From Ruminococcus sp. (GTDB lineage: Bacteria; Bacillota; Clostridia; Oscillospirales; Ruminococcaceae), in the NCBI GenBank assembly GCA_021201755.1, contig JAJQEI010000052.1:61149-125148 (forward strand): DNA of 64,000 bases. Reading direction: 5' to 3'. Every line of letters begins with the position of its first letter. Positions within the stretch are counted from its first letter, which is position 1. The notes beneath the pieces were generated by a model. It saw only the letters and a program-made list of their open reading frames with translations, ran no database searches and was not told the origin of the DNA. Positions 9,357 to 16,830 of the stretch are shown piece after piece. The position numbers and the translations under genes were made by a program.

Positions 9357-9375
9357 TATATTACATAATAAAAAC

Positions 9376-9408
9376 AGTACGTACAAGAAAAGTGCGTGCT
9401 ATTTTTTT
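9376..9408 (+). terminator. terminator after htrA
   Basis: A 9-bp stem with two G-U pairs (AGTACGTAC / GTGCGTGCT), seven-base loop, then A and seven T residues. Confidence 0.85.
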
Positions 9409-9470
9409 GTTCTGATTTTTAAGGAATGACCATATGATAACAAAGGCTTCATTATTTGGAGGTGTATGTT

Positions 9471-9886
9471 GTGGAGAAAAAAGCGAATCTTATTACAAGA
9501 CGACCGTCGAAACCGCCAAGTTTATGGGAACGGCATTTGTGGTATTTGCCGTTGTCGCTTTTGGTGGGCTTTGCGGTTCTCTGCCCGATTCTTGCCGGAA
9601 TTGCTGGAATGATGCTTTTTACCGATGCACCGAATTGGATGATTTCCTGTATGGCAGCAGTAGCGTTGCTGTTCTCTGGTTATACTATGGGATATTTTGT
9701 AGGATACCATAGACGGCGACACGGTTTTAAAACGGGATTATTTTGTGGAATTGCCTTTTTTCTGTATTGTTGATTGTGGGGCTGGTTTAGCAAGGCGATT
9801 TCGGCGGACCATTACGACCAATTTTCGTGCTGCTCAGTAGTTGCAGCGGTGGTGTACTCGGTGTCAACCATAAATCAAAGCTCTAG
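9471..9886 (+). pseudogene. decayed TIGR04086/YrzE-like small membrane protein
   Basis: A GTG start follows TTTGGAGG. The first 100 codons encode a hydrophobic protein with membrane segments at about 24-46 and 54-75 (WYLPLSLLVGFAVLCPIL, then FSGYTMGYFVGYHRRR), stopping early at TGA 9771. Shifting by one base near 9757-9773 recovers the rest of the family, including the ending GGVLGVNHKSKL, but that frame has a TAG at 9788-9790 before QGDFGGPLRPIFVLLSS. The gene therefore carries one frameshift and one nonsense codon. In several Clostridia this family neighbours the SCIFF genes, as it does here. Its 3' end overlaps the convergent ADP-ribosylglycohydrolase pseudogene by 12 bases. Confidence 0.7.
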
Positions 9887-10945
9887 AAAATCAATCGCCT
9901 GCGCCAAAGGCGTTTTAAAATCATATTTTAGGCGATTTAATACGGCATCTCGCATCTTTTCCGGAATGGGGTAGATGACTTCTGCCACGCTTCCTGCAAT
10001 AGCGGCAATGGTATCGCTGTCACCACCGATGGAAATTGCAAGTGCAATAATTTCTTCGAAGCTGTCACCCTCAAAAAACGCCTCGAATGCTTGCGGAACT
10101 GAGCCTTGACAGGACACATCAAAACGATAGTCATCCCGAATTTCGTCCAGCGTGAAGTCTATGTTGTAATATTTCGACACATATGTGGCAACGTCTGCTT
10201 TCGTACCGCCGTTTCGCAGGGTAAAGATACTGCCTGCTACAGCTTTTGCTCCGTTGATACCATATGAGTGATCGTGGGTGACTTTTGCGGAAATTTCTCC
10301 AAAAAGTTCTGCGTCCTCCAGCGTTTTTGCCGCTCATCCTGCATAAGAAGCACGCATTGCCGAGCCGTTGCTCCAGCTGTAATAAGGCTTTGGATTTTCC
10401 ATATAAATCCAATTTCTGAACCTGCTGCCGTATCCGGCACGGAGGTAGCGTCTTCCATATTTTTGTAAAGCATTTTGAACGGCAACTGTTATCACGTCAA
10501 TATCGCTTTCCGTGAAGTCTGTGCGTTTGCCACAGCTTGTCAGACCGTTTTGGATTCCTTCCGCCACAGCGAGCGTCATGACAGAATCGTCTGTGAAGCG
10601 TGCCCTTTCGGCGATAAGATTGTCCTTGTCTGGAATATACTTGATATTGTTATGCTCATAGACCGAACCTGCAACGTCGCCGCAAATTGCCCCAAGCATA
10701 GTGGTGTAGGCATAGGTGCGATCCATTACAAAGGCATCGAGAAAACGGTTGTTGCCTTGGGTGATGGCATGATTTTGCACCTGTGCTTTGCCGTTGCCGA
10801 TGTCGTAGACGTCGATGTAATTGCTTTGATAGTGCAGGATTTCATCTCTGCTTGTGACGATCCATGCGCCAACATTGCTTTTTTCAAAGCCGTGGGAGAA
10901 GCGAATGGGTCTGCCGCAAAACGGGGATTGTTGATTGCTTTCCAT
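9875..10945 (-). pseudogene. ADP-ribosylglycohydrolase family gene with a nonsense codon
   Basis: One frame of 356 codons runs from the ATG at 10945 (after AAAGGAAAAGG) to 9875 and is interrupted once by TGA at 10334-10336. Upstream are the Mg-binding motifs GAICGDVAGSVYE and RFTDDSVMTLAVAEGI; downstream is GGDSDTIAAIAGSVAEVIYP, the third metal motif of the DraG/ARH family. The stop stands where relatives have Trp (SYAG-stop-AAKTLEDAELF), so a TGG to TGA change explains it. The first 80 residues are an extra N-terminal piece I do not recognise. The two fragments are unlikely to be functional. If intact the enzyme would remove ADP-ribose from proteins or process related metabolites. It lies directly after the SCIFF maturase gene. 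Confidence 0.85.
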
Positions 10946-10980
10946 TTTTACCTTTTCCTTTCTGCATCAGGATAAATATG

Positions 10981-12363
10981 TTAAGTGTCTGAAATGATTG
11001 CATCTCGCCTCATGCGCAGGACTTTCAAGGCGATTGCACATTCCAACCTTTTTTTCTCAATTTCACAGGAAATCCTGTGGGATTTGTGAATGTCTCCCAT
11101 ATATTGATAATTGTTGGTGTTGCAGCCGCCGCTGCAATAAAATTTTGCCCAGCATTTTTGACAGTCCGGTTTATTGTAGACGTGTGCTTTCGCAAAGTCG
11201 CTTTTCATTGTCTCATCAAATGTGCCATCGTCTACATTGCCCATTTTATAGGCTGTTTCGCCGACAAACTGGTGACAGGGATAAATATCGCCGTCTGGTG
11301 TAATTGCCACATATTCGTTTCCACAGCCACAGCCACGAAGCCGCTTGATAGCACATGGACCTTGATCCAAGTCAATCATAAAGTGAAAGAAGTTAAATTT
11401 TTTTCCGGATTTTTCATAGTCGAACATTCGCTGCATCAGCCATTCATACTCTTGAAAAATTCGTGGTAAATCTTCTTCTGTGATGGCATAAGGCTCGTGC
11501 GGATCAGCAACTACCGGCTCCACGGAAATCTGATCGAATCCAGCCTCAACTAGAGCAAAAACGTCATCGGAGAAATCCAGATTTTTTTTGGTGTAAGTAC
11601 CACGGACATAGTATTCTTTATCGCCACGTTGTGCCACCAGTTTTTGATATAGGGGAAAAATGTGGTCGTAGCTTCCGCTGCCATCTACACGTTTACGCAT
11701 TGCATCGTTGACGGATTTTCTGCCGTCGATGGAAAGTACTACATTAGACATTTCACGGTTGATAAAGTCGATTTTATCGTCGTCCAGCAGCATTCCGTTT
11801 GTCGTGATGGTAAATCGGAATTTTTTGCCATATTCCGCCTCACGAGAGCGAGCGTATGCCACGATTTGTTTCACAACGGAAAAATTCATCAGAGGTTCGC
11901 CGCCGAAAAAATCCATTTCCAAATTTTTTCGATCGCCAGAGCGTTCCAGCAGAAAATCCACTGCTTTTTTACCAGTCTCGAATGTCATAAGCTTTCTGCC
12001 TTCGCCGAAGTCGCCGGTGGAAGCGAAACAATATTGACAGCGCAGATTACAGTCGTGAGCAATATTCAAGCACATAGACTTAATAGGAGAGGACACCATA
12101 AATTTGGCGTACGGCTCGTAGTCGTCTGATGCAAAGAGAATGCCGTCTTTTTCTGCTTCGACAATTTCGTCGTAACAGGATAAAACGTTCGCACGGTCGT
12201 AGAAACGGGAGAGTTTTGTGACAACTGTTTCTGGACAGACTGGTGCGAAGGGCGGAGCGATGTTATCCAGCATATCATAAGTCAGTTCGTCCACTACGTG
12301 GACGCCGCCACTGTTTACGTCCAGGACAATATTATCATTGCCTAATTTATATTTGTGAATCAT
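10981..12363 (-). CDS. scfB: SCIFF peptide thioether maturase (radical SAM/SPASM)
   Basis: The 460-residue enzyme has an N-terminal peptide-recognition (RRE-like) region (1-90), a radical SAM core with CxxxCxxC at Cys105, Cys109 and Cys112 (HDCNLRCQYCF), the strand motifs DFFGGEPLMNF and TITTNGMLL, and a C-terminal SPASM domain whose cysteines lie in CAIKRLRGCGCGNEY, DIYPCHQF and CQKCWAKFYCSGGC. It belongs to the SCIFF maturase family (CteB is the studied member), which forms a Cys-to-Thr gamma-thioether in the partner peptide. The partner is encoded 122 bases upstream, with a terminator hairpin between. The enzyme is cytosolic and oxygen sensitive. Confidence 0.95.
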   Translation of the reverse strand: MIHKYKLGNDNIVLDVNSGGVHVVDELTYDMLDNIAPPFAPVCPETVVTKLSRFYDRANVLSCYDEIVEAEKDGILFASDDYEPYAKFMVSSPIKSMCLNIAHDCNLRCQYCFASTGDFGEGRKLMTFETGKKAVDFLLERSGDRKNLEMDFFGGEPLMNFSVVKQIVAYARSREAEYGKKFRFTITTNGMLLDDDKIDFINREMSNVVLSIDGRKSVNDAMRKRVDGSGSYDHIFPLYQKLVAQRGDKEYYVRGTYTKKNLDFSDDVFALVEAGFDQISVEPVVADPHEPYAITEEDLPRIFQEYEWLMQRMFDYEKSGKKFNFFHFMIDLDQGPCAIKRLRGCGCGNEYVAITPDGDIYPCHQFVGETAYKMGNVDDGTFDETMKSDFAKAHVYNKPDCQKCWAKFYCSGGCNTNNYQYMGDIHKSHRISCEIEKKRLECAIALKVLRMRRDAIISDT

Positions 12364-12428
12364 ATTTTCTACCTTCTCAAATTCCGGCTACACGGAAAAT
12401 TATATTTTTTGTCAATTCGTTATGTGTG

Positions 12429-12453
12429 AAAAAAGGGACAAAAGTTGTCCCTT
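12429..12453 (-). terminator. intercistronic terminator/attenuator between scfA and scfB
   Basis: On the minus strand a perfect 9-bp stem AAGGGACAA / TTGTCCCTT with a three-base loop (CTT) is followed by a short T run. It lies 33 bases after the scfA stop codon, so most transcripts should end here and only a fraction reach scfB. Confidence 0.75.
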
Positions 12454-12485
12454 CCTCATGTTGTTTTGTATGTGCTTTCCCGTAT

Positions 12486-12623
12486 TCAGTGTTCGCACTT
12501 TTGGTTCGCTACGGTACAAGAGGTCTTACAAGCCGACTGGCAAGAAGCCTGACACTGACCACAGCCACCTTTTTTTGCAGAAGCCTTTAGACTAGCTGCG
12601 TTGATGGTTTGAATGTGTTTCAT
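12486..12623 (-). CDS. scfA: SCIFF (six cysteines in forty-five residues) ranthipeptide precursor
   Basis: The gene encodes exactly 45 residues with six cysteines at 21, 24, 28, 32, 36 and 43. It opens MKHIQTINAASLKASAKKGG and contains CQSACKTSCTVANQKCE, the almost invariant SCIFF core. In the studied CteA the thioether joins Cys32 and Thr37; both residues are present here at the same numbers. A strong GAGGAGGG precedes the start and a consensus promoter lies at 12660-12688. The product is modified by the maturase encoded just downstream. SCIFF is nearly universal in Clostridia; proposed roles include signalling, but the function is unsettled. Confidence 0.95.
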   Translation of the reverse strand: MKHIQTINAASLKASAKKGGCGQCQASCQSACKTSCTVANQKCEH

Positions 12624-12659
12624 CGTAAACCCTCCTCATGATTCAAAAAATTATAATTT

Positions 12660-12688
12660 ATTATAGCACAATCCTATGATAATTGCAA
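12660..12688 (-). promoter_or_regulatory. promoter of scfA-scfB
   Basis: Minus-strand TTGCAA (12683-12688) and perfect TATAAT (12660-12665), spacer 17 nt. Confidence 0.85.
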
Positions 12689-12818
12689 CCCTTTTTTGAT
12701 ATTTCCGAAAAAAGTTTACATTCGTCAGTCGGAATATCGCTTTCTCATATTTGCGTACGAGAAAGGACTGTTTTCATCTGATTTTCACAAAAAATTTCCC
12801 TCACATACATTCCATCCC

Positions 12819-12847
12819 TTGACAAAGCGGGAAAAATGCACTAAAAT
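12819..12847 (+). promoter_or_regulatory. promoter of the plsX-rnc-smc-ftsY run
   Basis: TTGACA (12819-12824), 17-nt spacer, TAAAAT (12842-12847). No other strong promoter or terminator was seen before 28644, so this may drive a very long transcript. Confidence 0.8.
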
Positions 12848-12950
12848 ATTATGGGGTGGATTATATATATGTACCACCTTATAAAATAAAAATAAACATC
12901 ATAAAAAACATCAGAAAATAATCAGGATGAAAAAGGAGCTGTGATATGCT

Positions 12951-13934
12951 TTGAATATATTGATTGACGCTTTTGGCGGTGACAATGCACCGTTAGAAGT
13001 TATCAAAGGTGGGATACAAGCCACACAGGAGCTAGATGTAACAGTGACACTGGTGGGTGATATGGAAAAGCTTCAGAAATGTGCCGAGAAAAATAAGTTG
13101 TCCCTAGACGGCTTAGAAATACTCCATGCGCCATCGGTGTTTGATATTCACGCAGAGCCAACAACGCTGCTCAAACAGCATAGGGACACCTCTCTTGCCG
13201 TGGGACTGGAGGCACTACATGATGGAAAGGGCGATGCCTTTGTCTGTGCCGGCAGTACTGGTGCATTGCTTGTGGGGGCATCTGTTTTGGTGAAACGTGT
13301 TCCTGGTATCAAACGTGCCGCCGCAGCACCGGTATTGCCAACGCAGAAAAAGCCGTTTTTGCTCATAGACGGCGGTGCAAATAACGATTGTCGTTCGGAA
13401 ATGCTGGTACAGTTTGGCATCATGGGCAGTGCCTATATGCAGCACGTTATGCACGTCAGAAAGCCCCGAGTGGCACTGTTGAATGTGGGTGCCGAAGAAA
13501 CGAAAGGCAGAGAATTAGATCTGGAAACGTATCAAAAAATGGAAGAAGCACCGGTACATTTTATCGGTAACATTGAAGCGAGACAGCTGCCTTTTGGCGA
13601 GGCAGACGTGGTAGTAACGGACGGCTTTACCGGAAATGTTGCCCTAAAGCTCTATGAGGGCATGGGGAAATTTATGGCGACAGAGATGAAAGAAAATCTC
13701 TTTGCCGGAGCATCCGGGAAATTGGCGGCATTGCTCATTTTACCCAAAATTAAAGCACTGACCAAGAAAATGGACTATAAGGCAGTGGGCGGTGCTGTGA
13801 TGCTGGGCGTACAAAAGCCGGTCATCAAGGCACACGGCAGTTCAGATGCACAGGCATTTTTCAATGCCATTCGCCAGGCGAAGGATTGTGTGACGGGCGA
13901 AGTGATAGATGCTATCGCTGAAGCGGCAAAGTGA
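12951..13934 (+). CDS. plsX: phosphate acyltransferase PlsX
   Basis: The 327-residue enzyme converts acyl-ACP to acyl-phosphate for PlsY-dependent phospholipid synthesis. The N-terminus NILIDAFGGDNAPLEVIKG matches the family (usual form DAMGGD), as do GALLVGASVLVKRVPGIKRAA and NVGAEETKGREL. The start is a TTG at 12951, since an in-frame TGA lies three codons upstream and homology begins here; AAGGAG is 13 bases before it, a long spacing. It is the first gene of the run with rnc and smc. acpP, often between plsX and rnc, is absent here. Confidence 0.96.
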   Translation: MNILIDAFGGDNAPLEVIKGGIQATQELDVTVTLVGDMEKLQKCAEKNKLSLDGLEILHAPSVFDIHAEPTTLLKQHRDTSLAVGLEALHDGKGDAFVCAGSTGALLVGASVLVKRVPGIKRAAAAPVLPTQKKPFLLIDGGANNDCRSEMLVQFGIMGSAYMQHVMHVRKPRVALLNVGAEETKGRELDLETYQKMEEAPVHFIGNIEARQLPFGEADVVVTDGFTGNVALKLYEGMGKFMATEMKENLFAGASGKLAALLILPKIKALTKKMDYKAVGGAVMLGVQKPVIKAHGSSDAQAFFNAIRQAKDCVTGEVIDAIAEAAK

Positions 13935-13958
13935 TATCGGAGAAAGGAGATTTTTACT

Positions 13959-14666
13959 ATGGAATACACGGAATATGTAGATATTGAGAAGCTTGAAAGT
14001 TATATTCGCTATCATTTTCAGGACAAGCATTTGATATTGGAAGCATTGTCCCATTCCTCTTACGCAAACGAAAAGAGGAAGAGTCGCAACAGTAACGAAA
14101 GATTAGAGTTTTTGGGTGATAGTGTTTTATCCATTGTTGTATCCGATTTTTTATTCCACAAATACCCGAATTTATCAGAGGGAGAACTGACGAAGCTGCG
14201 TGCATCGATGGTCTGTGAAAAAGCACTCCATATTTTTGCACAGGAGATTCATTTGGGCGACTTTCTGCTCTTGGGCAAGGGTGAGGAATACACTGGTGGC
14301 AGAAAGCGTTCTTCGATTTTAGCAGATGCCTTTGAAGCCGTGATTGCAGCAATTTATTTGGACGGCGGAATGGATGCAGCCAAACGTCATATTCTGCGGT
14401 TTATTCCGAAGGATCCGGAGTTTGAAGAACCAGTGGGATTTCAGGATTATAAGACACAGCTGCAAGAGGTAATTCAGAAAAACCCGGAGGAGAGGGTAGA
14501 ATATGTTTTAGTAGATGAGGTGGGACCGGCTCATAACAAAGCGTTCACTGTAGAGGTTTGTCTGAATTCTAACGTCATCGGTAAAGGTGTAGGACATAGC
14601 AAAAAAGCGGCGGAACAGCTTGCGGCAAAAGAGGCATTGTCGTTAATGGGTTATGGCAAAGCATAA
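13959..14666 (+). CDS. rnc: ribonuclease III
   Basis: The 235-residue endonuclease cleaves double-stranded RNA in rRNA and mRNA processing. The signature NERLEFLGDSVL lies at 46-57, and the second acidic pair is Asp123 and Glu126 in ILADAFEAVIAAIYLDGG. A double-stranded RNA-binding domain occupies about 160-233, ending SKKAAEQLAAKEALSLMG. AAAGGAG precedes the start. Its end overlaps the next reading frame by 14 bases. Confidence 0.97.
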   Translation: MEYTEYVDIEKLESYIRYHFQDKHLILEALSHSSYANEKRKSRNSNERLEFLGDSVLSIVVSDFLFHKYPNLSEGELTKLRASMVCEKALHIFAQEIHLGDFLLLGKGEEYTGGRKRSSILADAFEAVIAAIYLDGGMDAAKRHILRFIPKDPEFEEPVGFQDYKTQLQEVIQKNPEERVEYVLVDEVGPAHNKAFTVEVCLNSNVIGKGVGHSKKAAEQLAAKEALSLMGYGKA

Positions 14667-15673
14667 GACACTGGCGTTTTTTATTCCGCATTTGGGATGT
14701 CCCCATCGGTGCAGCTTTTGCGACCAGCGTGCGATTAGCAGCGCACAAAATCCGCCTGCACCGGAAAGCGTCGCAAAAGCCTGTGATGAGATGTTAGCGA
14801 AAACGCCGAACTTACAAAATGCGGAAATCGCCTTTTTCGGTGGCAGCTTTACGGCAGTGGATACGGCATATCAAACGGCATTGCTGGAAGTAGTACAGCC
14901 ATTTTTGGAGAAAGGAAAATTTGATGGTATTCGCATTTCTACCAGACCGGATGCCATTGATGCAACGATTTTAGAACGGCTGCAGATCTATCATGTGACG
15001 GCAATTGAACTGGGTGCACAGAGTATGTTTGACGATGTACTTCAAAAAACGGGCGTGGTCATACGGCACAGGCGGTACGCACTGCAAGCAGGCAAATTCG
15101 TGCAGCTGGCTTTTCACTTGGTTTACAGCAGATGATGGGACTATATGGCAGCACCCTAGCGGATGAATATAAAACGCTTTATCAACTATTGGCGTGTCAG
15201 CCGGAAACGCTGCGAATTTACCCGACTGTTATCTTGAAAGGGACGGATTTGGCGCAGATTTGGGGAAAGACCGGTTATCCATGTATCACGCAGGAAGAAA
15301 TGCTGGATTTTTGTGCCGATGCACTTTGTATTTGTGAAAAAGCCGGCGTTCGAGTGATTCGATTAGGACTCCACGATTCACCTGGATTGCATGAAAACTA
15401 CGTAGGCGGTTATTACCATCCGGCGTATCGGGAATGGTGGAGTCGAGACTTTATTTGCGTATACTGTTTCGTGCCGTATAAGAGGAAAGCACCTCAAATC
15501 TTCAAGTGATTACGGCAAAGGGAACGCAAAGTAAGCTAATCGGACAGCATAGTGCAAATCGAAAAGAACTTGCAAATCGGGGCATTTCGCTTTTTGTGCG
15601 GGAGTCAGCGGAAATCCCACATGGCTTTGCACAAATTAATGGAAAGCGATATTGTATTTATCATATCATATAA
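14653..15673 (+). pseudogene. Elp3/YtqA-like radical SAM protein, frameshifted
   Basis: The first segment has the radical SAM motif GCPHRCSFCDQR and continues to SMFDDVLQKTG, where a run of six A (15044-15049) should be seven: adding one restores NGRGHTAQAVRTAS, typical of this family. The second segment (to YYHPAYRE) needs another one-base repair near 15431-15435, after which the frame passes a TAA at 15479-15481 and runs to TAA 15671, ending GFAQINGKRYCIYHII. Two frameshifts and one nonsense codon therefore break the gene. Relatives lie between rnc and smc in other Clostridia, so the position is ancestral and the decay is local. Confidence 0.85.
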
Positions 15674-15725
15674 AAAATGATAGGGAATTGGACTGGCAAA
15701 ATTGATTTACGAAAAGGAGCCTATC

Positions 15726-16412
15726 ATGATACAGAGAAAATTCATTTGTGCAGGAATTGCACTTTATTTGACAGCAAATTTTTGTGGCTGTACTGAAATT
15801 AGCGATGATGTGTACTTTGACGATTCCATCGTAACGACACAGACGGAAGCAACGGATACCACAGTAGAAACAACAGCAGCGACAACTACCGTGACGACAG
15901 AAACGGCACAGGAAAGTTTGCTGGATCGGGTGGTTTATTTTCGTCAGGATGACCCTGCATGGGGGTCGAATACTCTAAGATATTCCCAGTATACAATGGC
16001 GGATTCCGGATGTGTTACTTGCTGCGTTGCAGTGGTACTCCAAATGCAAGAAATTGATGTCGACGGCTTATCCACCATGGCAGATGCTGGAGAGGTGAAC
16101 TAGTTCCTTACAGAAAACGGTGGTTATGACAGCGAGGGGAATATTTTGTGGGATACGTTAGAGGAAGTAACAGGAATGACAGTTGTGCGTGAAGACGCTA
16201 CAGAGGTAGAAGATGGGGAATTAGAAGCGCTGCTCGAAGAGGGAATTTGTCCAATTTTGCGGGTGAAGCTCAGCACGATGACGCATTATGTGGTGCTGGT
16301 TTAGGTGATAGATGGAGAATATTATTGCGTGGATTCTTTACACGAGGCAGATGAATTGGTACCACTATCGGATTTGGGCGGAACATATTATGCGGTACGT
16401 TATTTTGTGTGA
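15726..16412 (+). pseudogene. C39-like cysteine peptidase (secreted), two nonsense codons
   Basis: One frame of 229 codons starts at an ATG after AAAAGGAG and is interrupted by TAG at 16101-16103 and again at 16302-16304. The product would have a signal peptide with a weak lipobox (LTANFCGC), a Thr/Glu-rich linker (about 38-62) typical of ruminococcal exported proteins, and a peptidase C39-like domain with DDPAWGS and the catalytic Cys in TMADSGCVTCC. The first stop stands before FLTENGGYDSEGN, where relatives have Gln; both stops fit CAG to TAG changes. The catalytic His region (TMTHYVVLV) comes just before the second stop. It lies between the radical SAM pseudogene and mmcQ. Confidence 0.8.
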
Positions 16413-16427
16413 GGTGAAGGTATAGCA

Positions 16428-16820
16428 ATGCGTACAGATAGAGCGTGGCTTATGCAGTGGGTACGGAACAGTTTCGGCGCACAGCCGGAATATCTCTGGG
16501 CAGATATGCCGAATGCGGCAGTATTTCGCCATCGTGAAAATCGAAAGTGGTTTTGTTTGGTGATGGAAGTGTCTGCAAAAAAGCTGGGATTTTCAACAGA
16601 TGAGATGGTGGATATTTGTAATGTGAAATGTGATCCGCTGATGCTTGGCTCTGTGTTGGAAAAGACCGGGTGCTTTCCGGCGTATCACATGAATAAGCAG
16701 CATTGGTTGACGATTCTGCTGAACGGTAGTGTTTCAGAAGAAGATGTGCAGTTTTTGTTGGAGCAGAGCTATGACTTGACAAGTAAAAAATCACAAAAAA
16801 TTGTAAAAAATGAGAAATAG
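16428..16820 (+). CDS. MmcQ/YjbR family protein
   Basis: The 130-residue protein fits the YjbR/CyaY-like fold family: FGAQPEYLWADMPNAAVFRHRENRKWFCLVMEV at 16-48, NVKCDPLMLGSVLEKTGCFPAYHMNKQHWLTILL at 65-98. Its exact role is not known, though double-wing DNA binding has been proposed for the family. GAGGTGAAGG precedes the start. The gene ends ten bases before the smc start codon. Confidence 0.88.
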   Translation: MRTDRAWLMQWVRNSFGAQPEYLWADMPNAAVFRHRENRKWFCLVMEVSAKKLGFSTDEMVDICNVKCDPLMLGSVLEKTGCFPAYHMNKQHWLTILLNGSVSEEDVQFLLEQSYDLTSKKSQKIVKNEK

Positions 16821-16830
16821 GAGTGATTCA

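Larger units (their letters stand above)
12624..12950. other. divergent intergenic region scfA / plsX
   Basis: This 327-base stretch holds two back-to-back promoters, the scfA promoter on the minus strand and the plsX promoter on the plus strand, about 130 bases apart. I see no gene in it; the open frame at 12696-12884 has neither a ribosome site nor coding character. Confidence 0.7.

Noticed and set aside
9434..9712. Alternative 92-codon frame overlapping the TIGR04086-like gene
   Set aside because: Cysteine-rich with no family match; the overlapping frame has the ribosome site and the family pattern.
12696..12884. Plus-strand frame of 62 codons before plsX
   Set aside because: It spans the plsX promoter, has no ribosome site and no coding character.
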